Below are positions 39,425 through 48,102 of a stretch of 64,000 nt of DNA, piece after piece. This DNA is from Streptomyces sp. NBC_00247. GTDB lineage: Bacteria; Actinomycetota; Actinomycetes; Streptomycetales; Streptomycetaceae. Both the position numbers and the translations under genes were made by a program. Below the pieces are notes generated by a model, which did not search any database, had not been told where the DNA came from, and saw only the letters and a program-made list of their open reading frames with translations. The stretch spans positions 4,236,001 through 4,300,000 of the forward strand of contig NZ_CP108093.1 in assembly GCF_036188265.1 (NCBI RefSeq), in the 5' to 3' direction. Positions within the stretch are counted from its first letter, which is position 1. Every line of letters starts with the position of its first letter.

Positions 39425-40420
39425 CTACAGCTTCCGCAGGGAGAGCCGCTGCACCTTGTGGTCCGGGCCCTTGCGCAGCACCAGCGTCGCCCGGCTGCGG
39501 GTGGGCGCCACGTTCTCCAGCAGGTTCGGCTTGTTGATGGTCCGCCAGGTGGTGCGCGCGTACTCCATGGCCTCCTCCTCGGAGACCTGGGTGTACTTCG
39601 TGAAGTACGAGGACGGGTCCTGGAACGCCGTTGCGCGGAGCTTGCGGAACCGGGCGAGGTACCAGCTCTCGATGTCCTCGGCACGCGCGTCCACGTACAC
39701 GCTGAAGTCGAAGTAGTCCGCGAGCCCCACCCTGGTCCGGCCGTCACTGCCCGGCAGCGCCGGCTGGAGGACGTTCAGCCCTTCCACGATCAGGATGTCC
39801 GGGCGGCGCACGGTGAGCCGCTCGTCGGGCACGATGTCGTAGATCAGGTGCGAGTAGACGGGGGCCGTGACCTCCGCCTTCCCCGACTTCACGTCCGCGA
39901 CGAACCGGGTCAGCGCCCGCCGGTCGTACGACTCCGGGAACCCCTTCCGCGAGGTCAGCCCGCGCGCCCGCAGCTCCTTCATCGGCAGCAGGAACCCGTC
40001 CGTGGTCACCAGCTCCACCCGGGGGTGCTCCGGCCACCGCGCCAGCAGCGCCTGGAGCAGCCGGGCACTGGTCGACTTGCCGACCGCCACGCTCCCCGCG
40101 ACCCCTATGACGAACGGGGTACCGCGCTGCGCCCCGTGACCGTTGCCCGCGTCCCCGAGGAAGGTGTTCAGGGCGCCGCGCAGGCCCGAGGTGGCCTGGA
40201 CGTACAGGTTGAGCAGCCGGGAGAGCGGGAGGTAGACCTCGCGGACCTCGTCGAGGTCGATGACGTCCCCGAGGCCGCGCAGCCGCTCCACCTCCTCGGC
40301 GGTCAGCGGCAGCGGGGTCTTGTCGCGGAGGGCACTCCACTCGGCGCGCGAGAGGTCGACGTAGGGCGTCGGCCCGTGCTCGGTGCGACGCTGGCTGCCA
40401 CGGGGCGGCGTTGTGATCAC
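39425..40420 (-). CDS. coaA: Type I pantothenate kinase
   Basis: 331 residues: P-loop GVAGSVAVGKST, TTDGFLLPM, GFPESYD, VYSHLIYDIVPDE and FDFSVYVDA. It phosphorylates pantothenate, the first committed step of coenzyme A synthesis, and is usually feedback-inhibited by CoA. A GTG at 40420 matches the family length; TAACAAT lies about 8 nt before it and no Shine-Dalgarno is seen, so a leaderless transcript is possible. Confidence 0.95.
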   Translation of the reverse strand: MITTPPRGSQRRTEHGPTPYVDLSRAEWSALRDKTPLPLTAEEVERLRGLGDVIDLDEVREVYLPLSRLLNLYVQATSGLRGALNTFLGDAGNGHGAQRGTPFVIGVAGSVAVGKSTSARLLQALLARWPEHPRVELVTTDGFLLPMKELRARGLTSRKGFPESYDRRALTRFVADVKSGKAEVTAPVYSHLIYDIVPDERLTVRRPDILIVEGLNVLQPALPGSDGRTRVGLADYFDFSVYVDARAEDIESWYLARFRKLRATAFQDPSSYFTKYTQVSEEEAMEYARTTWRTINKPNLLENVAPTRSRATLVLRKGPDHKVQRLSLRKL

Positions 40421-40760
40421 GTACTCATTGTTACGGGAGTTTGAACGGAGCGGGGGGTGGGGTCCCTCACGCGGGGTGGGGGTTGCGCGGGACGCGGTTC
40501 GGGGAGCGATCATGAGCCCGCGCCCGGGCGGTACGGGCCCGCAGGGCGGACCGCCGACGGCCGGCCCGTGCGGCAGGCAGGCGGGGAAGGGTGCCATCAT
40601 GGCCGGAACCGCTCACGTCGCATGCCTCGTGGGGCCGACGAAACAGGTCCCGGACCCATGGTCCTGACCGCGCATCGGGTCGGTCGAGAATGGGCATCCC
40701 GCAGTCCGAGAAATCCGCTGCCGAGGAAATCGTGTGCGACTCCAGCATGGGAGCAGAGGC
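40421..40760. other. Intergenic region between coaA and the next gene
   Basis: 340 bp between divergent genes. It holds the coaA promoter area near 40428-40450. The rest shows no conserved gene, hairpin or repeat. Confidence 0.4.
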
Positions 40761-41129
40761 GTGAATGAGATGGGCGAGATATCCGCGAGTGAACTGCTGA
40801 CCTCATTCGCGTTCGATTCCGAAGTTGCCGGACTGGCCAAGGACGCACTTCTTTCCGGAGCGCATCTCACGGTCCTGCCCTTTTCTGCTTCCGCGGCGTC
40901 CATTCGGGTTATGTGCCATATGCGGTTGCGCATCGTGCGCATGCGTGGGGGGCTAACCCTCGGGGACGCGGAGTGTCTTGCGGGCCTTGCCGACATGGGC
41001 GATCAGGACGTCTATCTGGGCTTCGTGGACGATCGCGCACGTACGGGGTGGTGGTTTCACCTCTACCTCGACCCGCTCCGTCTCACCGTGGCCGGATGTG
41101 TAGCGGTCGGGCAAATTCCCCGAAGGTGA
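40761..41129 (+). CDS. Unknown protein, about 122 residues
   Basis: GTG 40761 (NEMGEISASELLTSFAF) or ATG 40770. Compact and mixed, with ASIRVMCHMRLRIVRMRGG and QDVYLGFVDDRARTGWWFHLY; no membrane helix or signal peptide. Third-position GC is lower than in neighbours, which may mean a young or acquired gene. No family recognised. Confidence 0.5.
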   Translation: MNEMGEISASELLTSFAFDSEVAGLAKDALLSGAHLTVLPFSASAASIRVMCHMRLRIVRMRGGLTLGDAECLAGLADMGDQDVYLGFVDDRARTGWWFHLYLDPLRLTVAGCVAVGQIPRR

Positions 41130-41268
41130 GCCCTCGCCGGGCCTTTCCGGGTAAAGAGCGAACAATTCACCGTGCGGCGCCTCTGCCGCCTTACCGGATC
41201 GCTTTCCGCCGAAGCTGATTCCCGCTGGAGATGGGCTAGGAGCGTCGACAGGGCGCCGTGGGAGGTAC

Positions 41269-41583
41269 TTGGCGACGCGCTGGTGCGAGGACATGGCGTT
41301 GGCGGGGCCGGCGGAGATTCAGGAGCTCGCCGCCGGGCGGACGGACGCCGCAGCGGCCGGGTTGCTGCGCCGGCAGCGCGTCCACATGATCGCGAACACC
41401 TGCCACCGGATTCCGTTTCCGACCGGGACCATCCTGGAGGTGAACGCGGTGAGCCTTCCCCGCACGTTCAAGGACGGGTGGACCCGGACGCGGGAGGAGG
41501 GGCGGGAGTGGTCGGCGGGCCTGGGCTACGCGCCGCCCCGCTCGACAGGGCGGGTGCTTGCCTCGAATCCGGCGGCAGGGTGA
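41269..41583 (+). CDS. Unknown protein, 104 residues
   Basis: A TTG at 41269 has GGGAGG close before it; the in-frame ATG at 41293 has none. The frame shows strong third-position GC. It contains GPAEIQELAAGRTDAAAAGL, HMIANTCHRIPFPTGT and FKDGWTRTREEGREWSAG. No family recognised and no membrane segment. It could be a truncated gene because the C-terminus ends abruptly in low-complexity residues. Confidence 0.35.
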   Translation: MATRWCEDMALAGPAEIQELAAGRTDAAAAGLLRRQRVHMIANTCHRIPFPTGTILEVNAVSLPRTFKDGWTRTREEGREWSAGLGYAPPRSTGRVLASNPAAG

Positions 41584-41614
41584 CGGGTGGGTCGCGCGCG
41601 GCGGGATCGCCCGA

Positions 41615-41986
41615 CTACGCGCCGTCGTACTCCGCCCGGCTGACCTCCACCGCCGGGCCGTGATCCACGGCCCACTCCGCCAACGCCACCGCCGGCCCGA
41701 TCAAGGTCCGCCCCCGCGCCGTGAGTTCGTACTCGACCCGGGGCGGCACCTCCGGGTAGGACGTCCGGCGCACCAGCCCGTCCCGCTCCAGGTTCCGCAG
41801 GGTGCGGGTCAGCATGCGCTGGGAGATGCCGGGGACGCGGTGCTGGAGTTCGCCGAAGCGGAGGCGTTCGCCGTCGAGGGTGGCCACGACCAGCAGGGAC
41901 CAGCGGTCGCCGATGCGGTCCAGCAGGCCCCGGATCGTACGGCCGCCGTCGCCGCGGATGAGACAGGAGCCTCGGTTCTTCGACAT
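41615..41986 (-). CDS. HxlR-family transcriptional regulator
   Basis: 123 residues: the winged helix IGDRWSLLVVATLDGERLRF, RVPGISQRMLTRTLRNLERDG and the wing RTSYPEVPPRVEYELTARG, the family hallmark. HxlR proteins are dimers that often control a neighbouring redox or detoxification gene. It is divergent from the DoxX-type gene at 42103, with a palindrome between. A single Cys (GSC) near the N-terminus might sense redox. Confidence 0.9.
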   Translation of the reverse strand: MSKNRGSCLIRGDGGRTIRGLLDRIGDRWSLLVVATLDGERLRFGELQHRVPGISQRMLTRTLRNLERDGLVRRTSYPEVPPRVEYELTARGRTLIGPAVALAEWAVDHGPAVEVSRAEYDGA

Positions 41987-42012
41987 GGGCAACCGTCCTC
42001 TTCTCCGCTCAC

Positions 42013-42026
42013 GCACACCGGTGTGC
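42013..42026. promoter_or_regulatory. 14-bp palindrome between HxlR and DoxX genes
   Basis: GCACACCGGTGTGC is a perfect palindrome 27 bp upstream of the HxlR start and 76 bp upstream of the DoxX-type gene. It is a good candidate for the HxlR operator. Confidence 0.5.
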
Positions 42027-42102
42027 CTTTTGTACGCGGTTCCGTCCGCCCCCATCATGTGGGTCCGCACCGGACCGCTCACCATCATGACGGAGGACGA
42101 GG

Positions 42103-42465
42103 ATGGACATCGCGTACTGGATCGTCGCAGCGCTTCTGGCGGTCTTCTACCTCTACGCCGGAGGCAAGAAGGCCGCCCAGAGCAAGGAGCGGCTCGCGCC
42201 CATGATGGGCTGGGTGGACACCGTGCCGATGGGGGCGGTCCGGGGGATCGGGGCCGTCGAGATCCTCGGGGCGGCCGGGCTGATCCTGCCGCCGCTCACC
42301 GGGATCGCCCCCGTCCTCGCGCTGGTCGCCGCGCTCGGCCTCGTCGTGCTCCAACTCCTCGCGGGCGGGCTGCACCTGTTCCGGGGCGAGGTCAAGGAGA
42401 CCGGGCTCAACGCCGCGCTCATCGTGCTCGCCGCCGTGGCCGCCTGGCTCGCTGCCGCCCGCTGA
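42103..42465 (+). CDS. DoxX-family membrane protein
   Basis: 120 residues with four predicted helices: YWIVAALLAVFYLYAGGKKA, VRGIGAVEILGAAGLILPPL, ALVAALGLVVLQLLAGG and LNAALIVLAAVAAWLAA. The YAGxKKA and GxxEILGAxGLILP patterns are DoxX-like. The role is unknown; it is probably controlled by the divergent HxlR regulator. GGAGGACGAGG precedes the ATG. Confidence 0.85.
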   Translation: MDIAYWIVAALLAVFYLYAGGKKAAQSKERLAPMMGWVDTVPMGAVRGIGAVEILGAAGLILPPLTGIAPVLALVAALGLVVLQLLAGGLHLFRGEVKETGLNAALIVLAAVAAWLAAAR

Positions 42466-42546
42466 GACCGGTGTGGCCGGACCGGCCCACGCCCACCCCT
42501 TCCGTAACCCCCGCCCTCCCCGCCTCCCGCGCCTTATCGTGCCGAC

Positions 42547-44394
42547 ATGTGTGGAATCGTGGGTTATGTCGGATCACAGTCGGCGCAGGACGTAGTCGTC
42601 GCGGGGCTCAAGCGGCTGGAGTACCGGGGGTACGACTCCGCCGGGGTCGCCGTGCTGGCGGACGGGGGACTGGCCAGCGCCCGTAAGGCGGGAAAGCTGG
42701 TCAACCTGGAGAAGGAGCTCAAGGACCGGCCGCTGCCCGCCGGTCTCACCGGAATCGGGCACACCCGGTGGGCGACGCACGGGGCGCCGACGGACGCCAA
42801 CGCGCACCCGCACCTGGACAACGCGGGCCGGGTCGCCGTCGTGCACAACGGGATCATCGAGAACTTCGCCACCCTGCGCACCGAGTTGACCCGGCGCGGG
42901 CACGACCTCACCTCGGACACCGACACCGAGGTGGTGGCGCACCTGCTGGCCGAGGAGTTCGGGGCGGGCAGCGGGCTCGCCGAGTCGATGCGGCGGGTCT
43001 GCCGACGCCTCGAAGGGGCCTTCACCCTGGTCGCCGTACACGCGGACGAGCCGGACACCGTCGTCGGCGCGCGGCGCAACTCACCGCTGGTGGTGGGGGT
43101 CGGGGACGGGGAGGCGTTCCTCGCCTCGGACGTCGCCGCGTTCATCGCGCACACCCGGGACGCCGTCGAGCTGGGCCAGGACCAGGTGGTGGAGGTACGC
43201 CGGGACCGGGTCACCGTCACCGGGTTCGACGGTACGCCCGCCGAGGTGCGCGGCTACCACGTCGACTGGGACGCCTCCGCCGCCGAGAAGGGCGGGTACG
43301 ACTCCTTCATGCTCAAGGAGATCGCCGAGCAGCCCCGGGCCGTAGCCGACACCCTCCTCGGGCGCATCGACGGCGAGGGCGCGCTGACGCTGGACGAGGT
43401 GCGCCTGACGCCGAGCGTGCTGCGGGAGATCGACAAGGTGGTCGTGGTGGCCTGCGGCACCGCGTACCACGCGGGTCTGATCGCCAAGTACGCCATCGAG
43501 CACTGGACCCGGCTGCCCTGCGAGACCGAGCTGGCCAGCGAGTTCCGCTACCGCGACCCGATCCTCTCGCCGAACACCCTGGTCGTCGCGATCTCGCAGT
43601 CCGGCGAGACCATGGACACCCTCATGGCGCTCCGGCACGCCCGTGAGCAGGGCGCGCACGTGCTGGCCATCTGCAACACCAACGGCTCGACCATCCCGCG
43701 CGAGTCCGACGCCGTCCTCTACACGCACGCCGGGCCCGAGGTCGCGGTCGCCTCCACCAAGGCGTTCCTCACCCAACTCGTCGCCTGCTACCTCGTCGCG
43801 CTCTACCTCGCACAGGTGCGCGGGACGAAGTTCGGCGACGAGATCCGTACGATCGTCCGTCAACTGGCCGACATCCCGGACGCCGTCGAGAGCGTCCTCG
43901 CCACCATGGAGCCGGTCCGCGAGCTGGCCCGTTCCCTCGCGCACAAGAACACCGTGCTCTTCCTCGGCCGCCACGTCGGCCACCCGGTGGCGCTGGAGGG
44001 GGCGTTGAAGCTCAAGGAACTCGCGTACATGCACGCGGAGGGGTTCGCGGCGGGGGAGCTGAAGCACGGGCCGATCGCGCTGATCGAGGAGGACCTGCCG
44101 GTCGTCGTGGTCGCCCCGTCCCCGCGCGGGCGGTCCGTCCTGCACGACAAGATCGTCTCCAACATCCAGGAGATCCGCGCCCGGGGCGCCCGCACCATCG
44201 TCGTCGCGGAGGAGGGCGACGAGAGGGTCGCCCCGTACGCCGACCACCTCATTACGATTCCGGTGACGCCTACGCTGCTTCAGCCCCTGGTCGCCACGGT
44301 CCCGTTGCAGGTCTTCGCCTGCGAACTCGCGACGGCCCGGGGCAACGAGGTGGACCAGCCGCGCAACCTGGCGAAGTCCGTGACCGTGGAATAG
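42547..44394 (+). CDS. glmS: Glutamine-fructose-6-phosphate aminotransferase
   Basis: 615 residues. The N-terminal nucleophile Cys is in MCGIVGYVG (Cys1 after Met removal), with GHTRWATHG, then two SIS domains (CGTAYHAG, ISQSGETMDT, FLGRHVGHPVALEGALK). It makes glucosamine-6-P from fructose-6-P and glutamine, the entry to UDP-GlcNAc. TATCGT lies 6 nt before the ATG without a Shine-Dalgarno, suggesting a leaderless message. It is followed by acpS after 32 bp. Confidence 0.97.
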   Translation: MCGIVGYVGSQSAQDVVVAGLKRLEYRGYDSAGVAVLADGGLASARKAGKLVNLEKELKDRPLPAGLTGIGHTRWATHGAPTDANAHPHLDNAGRVAVVHNGIIENFATLRTELTRRGHDLTSDTDTEVVAHLLAEEFGAGSGLAESMRRVCRRLEGAFTLVAVHADEPDTVVGARRNSPLVVGVGDGEAFLASDVAAFIAHTRDAVELGQDQVVEVRRDRVTVTGFDGTPAEVRGYHVDWDASAAEKGGYDSFMLKEIAEQPRAVADTLLGRIDGEGALTLDEVRLTPSVLREIDKVVVVACGTAYHAGLIAKYAIEHWTRLPCETELASEFRYRDPILSPNTLVVAISQSGETMDTLMALRHAREQGAHVLAICNTNGSTIPRESDAVLYTHAGPEVAVASTKAFLTQLVACYLVALYLAQVRGTKFGDEIRTIVRQLADIPDAVESVLATMEPVRELARSLAHKNTVLFLGRHVGHPVALEGALKLKELAYMHAEGFAAGELKHGPIALIEEDLPVVVVAPSPRGRSVLHDKIVSNIQEIRARGARTIVVAEEGDERVAPYADHLITIPVTPTLLQPLVATVPLQVFACELATARGNEVDQPRNLAKSVTVE

Positions 44395-44426
44395 CTCCGC
44401 GGCAGCAGAGGAACGAGGGTGGGCCC

Positions 44427-44795
44427 GTGATCATCGGGGTCGGGATCGATGTCGCCGAGATCGCGCGGTTCGACGCCGCGCTGGAACGTACGCCCCAGAT
44501 GGCCGAGCGGCTCTTCCTCGCGGAGGAACTGATGCTGCCGGGCGGCGAGCGGCGCGGCATCGCCTCGCTCGCCGCCCGGTTCGCCGCGAAGGAGGCCGTC
44601 GCCAAGGCGCTCGGCGCGCCCGGCGGCCTCCTCTGGACCGACTGCGAGGTCTGGGTCGAGGACAGCGGGCAGCCCCGCCTGCGGGTCACCGGTACGGTCG
44701 CCGCCCGAGCCGAGGCCCTCGGCGTCCGCAACTGGCACCTCTCCCTCAGCCACGACGCGGGGGTGGCGTCGGCCATGGTCGTCGCGGAAGGTTGA
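44427..44795 (+). CDS. acpS: Holo-[acyl-carrier-protein] synthase
   Basis: 122 residues: IIGVGIDVAEIARFD (metal Asp), RFAAKEAVAKALG (metal Glu) and HLSLSHDAGVASAMVV. It transfers 4'-phosphopantetheine from CoA to fatty-acid and possibly polyketide carrier proteins. GTG start; probably co-transcribed with glmS. Confidence 0.96.
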   Translation: MIIGVGIDVAEIARFDAALERTPQMAERLFLAEELMLPGGERRGIASLAARFAAKEAVAKALGAPGGLLWTDCEVWVEDSGQPRLRVTGTVAARAEALGVRNWHLSLSHDAGVASAMVVAEG

Positions 44796-44920
44796 GGCCG
44801 AGGGCTTGTCCGGGTGGGCGCACGGGTACGTGTGAGCCGACCCGCCGAATGATCATTTCCCGGACGTGTCCCTCCTGATCCGCGAAGGCGCGTTCCTCCT
44901 GACCTGCGAAGGGCTGACCG

Positions 44921-46372
44921 ATGCGTACCGCTTACAGCGTGGAGACCGTACGGGCCGCCGAGCGGGCCCTGATGGCGCGGCTGCCCGAGGGCGCCCTGAT
45001 GCAGCGGGCCGCAGCCGGGCTCGCGGTGGCCTGCGGGGACCTGCTGCGGCGCAACGGCCGGGTGTACGGGTCCCGGGTGCTGCTCCTGATCGGCAGCGGC
45101 GCCAACGGCGGCGACGCCCTCTACGCGGGCGCCCGCCTCGCCCGGCGCGGCGCGGGCGTCAGCGTCCTGCTCACCGCCCCCGGCCAGGCCCACGCGGGCG
45201 GGCTCGCCGCGCTGCGCGCGGCCGGCGGACGGGTGCTGGACCACCCCGAGGAGGCCGGGATCGTGGACCTCGTGGTGGACGGGATCACCGGCATCGGCGG
45301 CCGGGGCGGGCTGCGCCCGGAGGCCGCCGCCCTGGTGAAGGCGGTCACCGAGGGGCACGGCGCGCCGGTCCTCGCGGTGGACCTGCCCAGCGGAGTGGAG
45401 GCGGACAGCGGCGAGGTGCACGGGGAGGCGGTACGCGCCGACGCCACCGTCACCTTCGGTACGTACAAGCCGGGGCTGCTCATCGATCCCGGCGCCGAGC
45501 GGACCGGCGGGCTGCGGCTCGTCGACATCGGCCTCGGCCCGGAGCTGCCGGAGCGCCCCGACCTGGAGGCGCTCCAGTTCGCGGACGTGGCGGCGCTGCT
45601 GCCGCTGCCCGGCGCGGAGAGCGACAAGTACGGCCGGGGCGTCGTCGGCGTGGTCGCCGGTTCCGAGCGCTACCCGGGCGCGGCGGTCCTCGCCGTCGCC
45701 GGGGCGCTGCGCGGCGGTGCCGGTGCGGTGCGGTACGCCGGTCCCGGCGGGGAGACGGTGATCGCCCGGTTCCCCGAGACGCTGGTGCACGAGGGGCGGC
45801 CCTCGCAGGCGGGCCGGGTGCAGTCCTGGGTGGTCGGGCCGGGTCTCGGCGACGGGCGGGCGGCCACCGCCGCGGTCGAGGACGTGCTCGCCACGGACGT
45901 ACCGGTGCTGATCGACGCGGACGGGCTGCGGCTGATGGACGGCGACACCGTGCGCTCCCGCTCGGCGGCCACCGTCCTCACCCCGCACGCCGGGGAGGCC
46001 GCGGCCCTGCTCGGCGTGGAACGCGCGGAGGTGGAGGCGGGCCGGCTCGCCGCCGTACGCGAACTCGCCGCCCGCTACCGCGCCACGGTCCTGCTGAAGG
46101 GGTCCACCACGCTGATCGCCGAGGCCGGCGACACGCCCGTACGGGTCAACCCGACCGGCACCGCGTGGCTCGCCACGGCCGGCAGCGGGGACGTGCTCTC
46201 CGGGCTGATCGGTTCACTGCTCGCGGCCGGCCTCGCCCCCCGCGACGCCGCCTCGGTCGGCGCCCACCTGCACGGACTCGCCGGGCGGCACGGCGCCGAC
46301 GGGGCGCCCGTCTCCGCCCAGGACATCGCCGAGGGCATCCCGGCCGCCTGGCGGGACGTGCGCAGGGGCTGA
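44921..46372 (+). CDS. nnr: Bifunctional NAD(P)HX epimerase/dehydratase
   Basis: 483 residues. Residues 1-215 are a YjeF-N epimerase (LLIGSGANGGDALYAGARLA, VDGITGIGGRGGL, VDLPSGVEADSGE); residues about 220-480 are the ADP-dependent dehydratase (KYGRGVVGVVAGSERYPGAA, VGPGLGDGR, LTPHAGEAAALL, TAGSGDVLSGLIGSLLA). The pair repairs hydrated NADH/NADPH. In many bacteria the order acpS-nnr-alr-tsaE is kept. The ATG at 44921 follows GAAGGG. Confidence 0.95.
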   Translation: MRTAYSVETVRAAERALMARLPEGALMQRAAAGLAVACGDLLRRNGRVYGSRVLLLIGSGANGGDALYAGARLARRGAGVSVLLTAPGQAHAGGLAALRAAGGRVLDHPEEAGIVDLVVDGITGIGGRGGLRPEAAALVKAVTEGHGAPVLAVDLPSGVEADSGEVHGEAVRADATVTFGTYKPGLLIDPGAERTGGLRLVDIGLGPELPERPDLEALQFADVAALLPLPGAESDKYGRGVVGVVAGSERYPGAAVLAVAGALRGGAGAVRYAGPGGETVIARFPETLVHEGRPSQAGRVQSWVVGPGLGDGRAATAAVEDVLATDVPVLIDADGLRLMDGDTVRSRSAATVLTPHAGEAAALLGVERAEVEAGRLAAVRELAARYRATVLLKGSTTLIAEAGDTPVRVNPTGTAWLATAGSGDVLSGLIGSLLAAGLAPRDAASVGAHLHGLAGRHGADGAPVSAQDIAEGIPAAWRDVRRG

Positions 46373-46422
46373 GCGTGCGGGGCCCACCCGCCGGGACCAC
46401 TCTGGAACGGGAGGCGGTACGC

Positions 46423-46833
46423 ATGAGCGGTGAGGACGGCGGCAGCGGCATCCGGGTCCGCAGGGTCTACGACCCGCCCGAGCCGCGCGCGGACGGCGTC
46501 CGGGTGCTGGTCGACCGGCTCTGGCCGCGCGGGGTCTCCAAGGAGCGGGCCGCCGTCGACCGGTGGCTGAAGGACATCACCCCCTCGAACGAACTGCGCG
46601 GCTGGTACCACCAGGACCGCTCCGGCGCCCGGTACGACGCGTTCGTGGACCGCTACCGCGCCGAGCTCGACGACTCCGCGCACGCCGAGTCGGTCGCCCT
46701 CCTGCTGGGGCTGCTGGAGGGCGACGACCCGGTGACGCTGGTGACCTCCGTCAAGGACATCGACGCCGGCCATGTGCCCGTCCTCGTCGAGTACCTGGAA
46801 CACGCGCGGGCCCACCGCCCCGGCGGCGCCTGA
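46423..46833 (+). CDS. DUF488 (YeaO-like) protein
   Basis: 136 residues with VRRVYDPPEPRADGVRVLVD, DRLWPRGVSKE, WLKDITPSNELRGW and VTLVTSVKDIDAGHVPVL. These are the DUF488/YeaO hallmarks; the function is unknown. It sits between nnr and alr with GGAGG upstream. Cytoplasmic, with no membrane helix. Confidence 0.85.
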   Translation: MSGEDGGSGIRVRRVYDPPEPRADGVRVLVDRLWPRGVSKERAAVDRWLKDITPSNELRGWYHQDRSGARYDAFVDRYRAELDDSAHAESVALLLGLLEGDDPVTLVTSVKDIDAGHVPVLVEYLEHARAHRPGGA

Positions 46834-46896
46834 GCACACGGCACGGAAGACCCCGCGCACCGGGTCCCCGGCGGCCGACCTGAGACACTGGCCGCG

Positions 46897-48036
46897 ATGA
46901 ACGAGAAAGCGTCCTTGAGAGCCCGGGCCGAGATCGACCTCGCCGCACTCCGCGCCAACGTGCGCGTGCTGCGCGCGCGGGCGGGCGGGGCCCAACTCAT
47001 GGCCGTGGTGAAGTCCGACGCCTACGGCCACGGGGCCGTGCCCTGCGCGCGGGCCGCGCTCGAAGCCGGGGCGACCTGGCTCGGCACCGCCACCCCGCAG
47101 GAGGCCCTGGCGCTGCGCGCCGCCGGGCTCGGCGGCCGGGTCATGTGCTGGCTGTGGACGCCCGGCGGCCCCTGGCGCGAGGCGGTCGAGGCGGACATCG
47201 ACGTCTCCGTCAGCGGGCTGTGGGCGCTGCGCGAGGTGGTCGCCGCCGCCGCGGAGGCGGGCCGGACGGCCCGTATCCACCTCAAGGCCGACACCGGCCT
47301 CGGCCGCAACGGCTGCCAGCCCGCCGACTGGCCCGAACTGGTCGCCGAGGCCCGTACCGCCGAGGCGAGCGGGGCCGTCCGCGTCACCGGCCTCTGGTCC
47401 CACTTCGCCTGCGCCGACGAACCCGGCCACCCTTCGATCGCCGCCCAGCTCACGGTCTTCCGCGACATGGTGGCGTACGCCGAGAAGGCCGGCGTGGAGC
47501 CCGAGGTCCGGCACATCGCCAACTCCCCGGCCACCCTGACCGTGCCGGAGTCCCACTTCGACCTGGTGCGCACCGGGATCGCCATGTACGGCATCTCGCC
47601 CAGCCCCGAGCTCGGCGTCCCCGCCGACTTCGGGCTGCGCCCGGTGATGACGCTCTCCGCCTCCGTCGCCCTGGTCAAGCAGGTCCCCGCCGGACACGGC
47701 ATCAGCTACGGCCACCACTACACGACCCCCACCGAGACCACCCTCGCCCTGGTGCCGCTCGGCTACGCCGACGGCATCCCGCGCCACGCCTCCGGGCGCG
47801 GTCCGGTGCTGGTCGCGGGCCGGGTGCGGACCGTCGCCGGGCGGGTGGCGATGGACCAGTTCGTCGTGGACCTGGAGGGCGACCGCACCGAGCCGGGCGC
47901 CGAGGCGGTGCTCTTCGGGCCGGGCGACCGGGGCGAGCCGACCGCCGAGGACTGGGCGGTGGCGGCGGACACCATCGCGTACGAGATCGTCACCAGGATC
48001 GGTACGCGGGTCCCCCGGGTACACGTCGGCGAGTAG
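46897..48036 (+). CDS. alr: Alanine racemase
   Basis: 379 residues. The PLP lysine is K39 in AVVKSDAYGHGAV; ARAEIDLAALRANV and LKADTGLGRNGC follow, and the catalytic Tyr lies in HGISYGHHYTTPT with LGYADGIPRHASG. It makes D-Ala for peptidoglycan. GACACT lies 7 nt before the ATG, so it may have a leaderless promoter. Confidence 0.97.
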   Translation: MNEKASLRARAEIDLAALRANVRVLRARAGGAQLMAVVKSDAYGHGAVPCARAALEAGATWLGTATPQEALALRAAGLGGRVMCWLWTPGGPWREAVEADIDVSVSGLWALREVVAAAAEAGRTARIHLKADTGLGRNGCQPADWPELVAEARTAEASGAVRVTGLWSHFACADEPGHPSIAAQLTVFRDMVAYAEKAGVEPEVRHIANSPATLTVPESHFDLVRTGIAMYGISPSPELGVPADFGLRPVMTLSASVALVKQVPAGHGISYGHHYTTPTETTLALVPLGYADGIPRHASGRGPVLVAGRVRTVAGRVAMDQFVVDLEGDRTEPGAEAVLFGPGDRGEPTAEDWAVAADTIAYEIVTRIGTRVPRVHVGE

Positions 48037-48102
48037 CGGCGGCCACGCCGTACGGCACCACCGACGAGCACGGACCACGACCACGGACGAGGAGCGGGCA
48101 CG

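Noticed and set aside
44843..44920. Short repeat CTCCTGA-N-GCGAAGG before nnr as an operator
   Set aside because: Only two imperfect copies of about 24 bp, one containing the likely ribosome site; could be chance.
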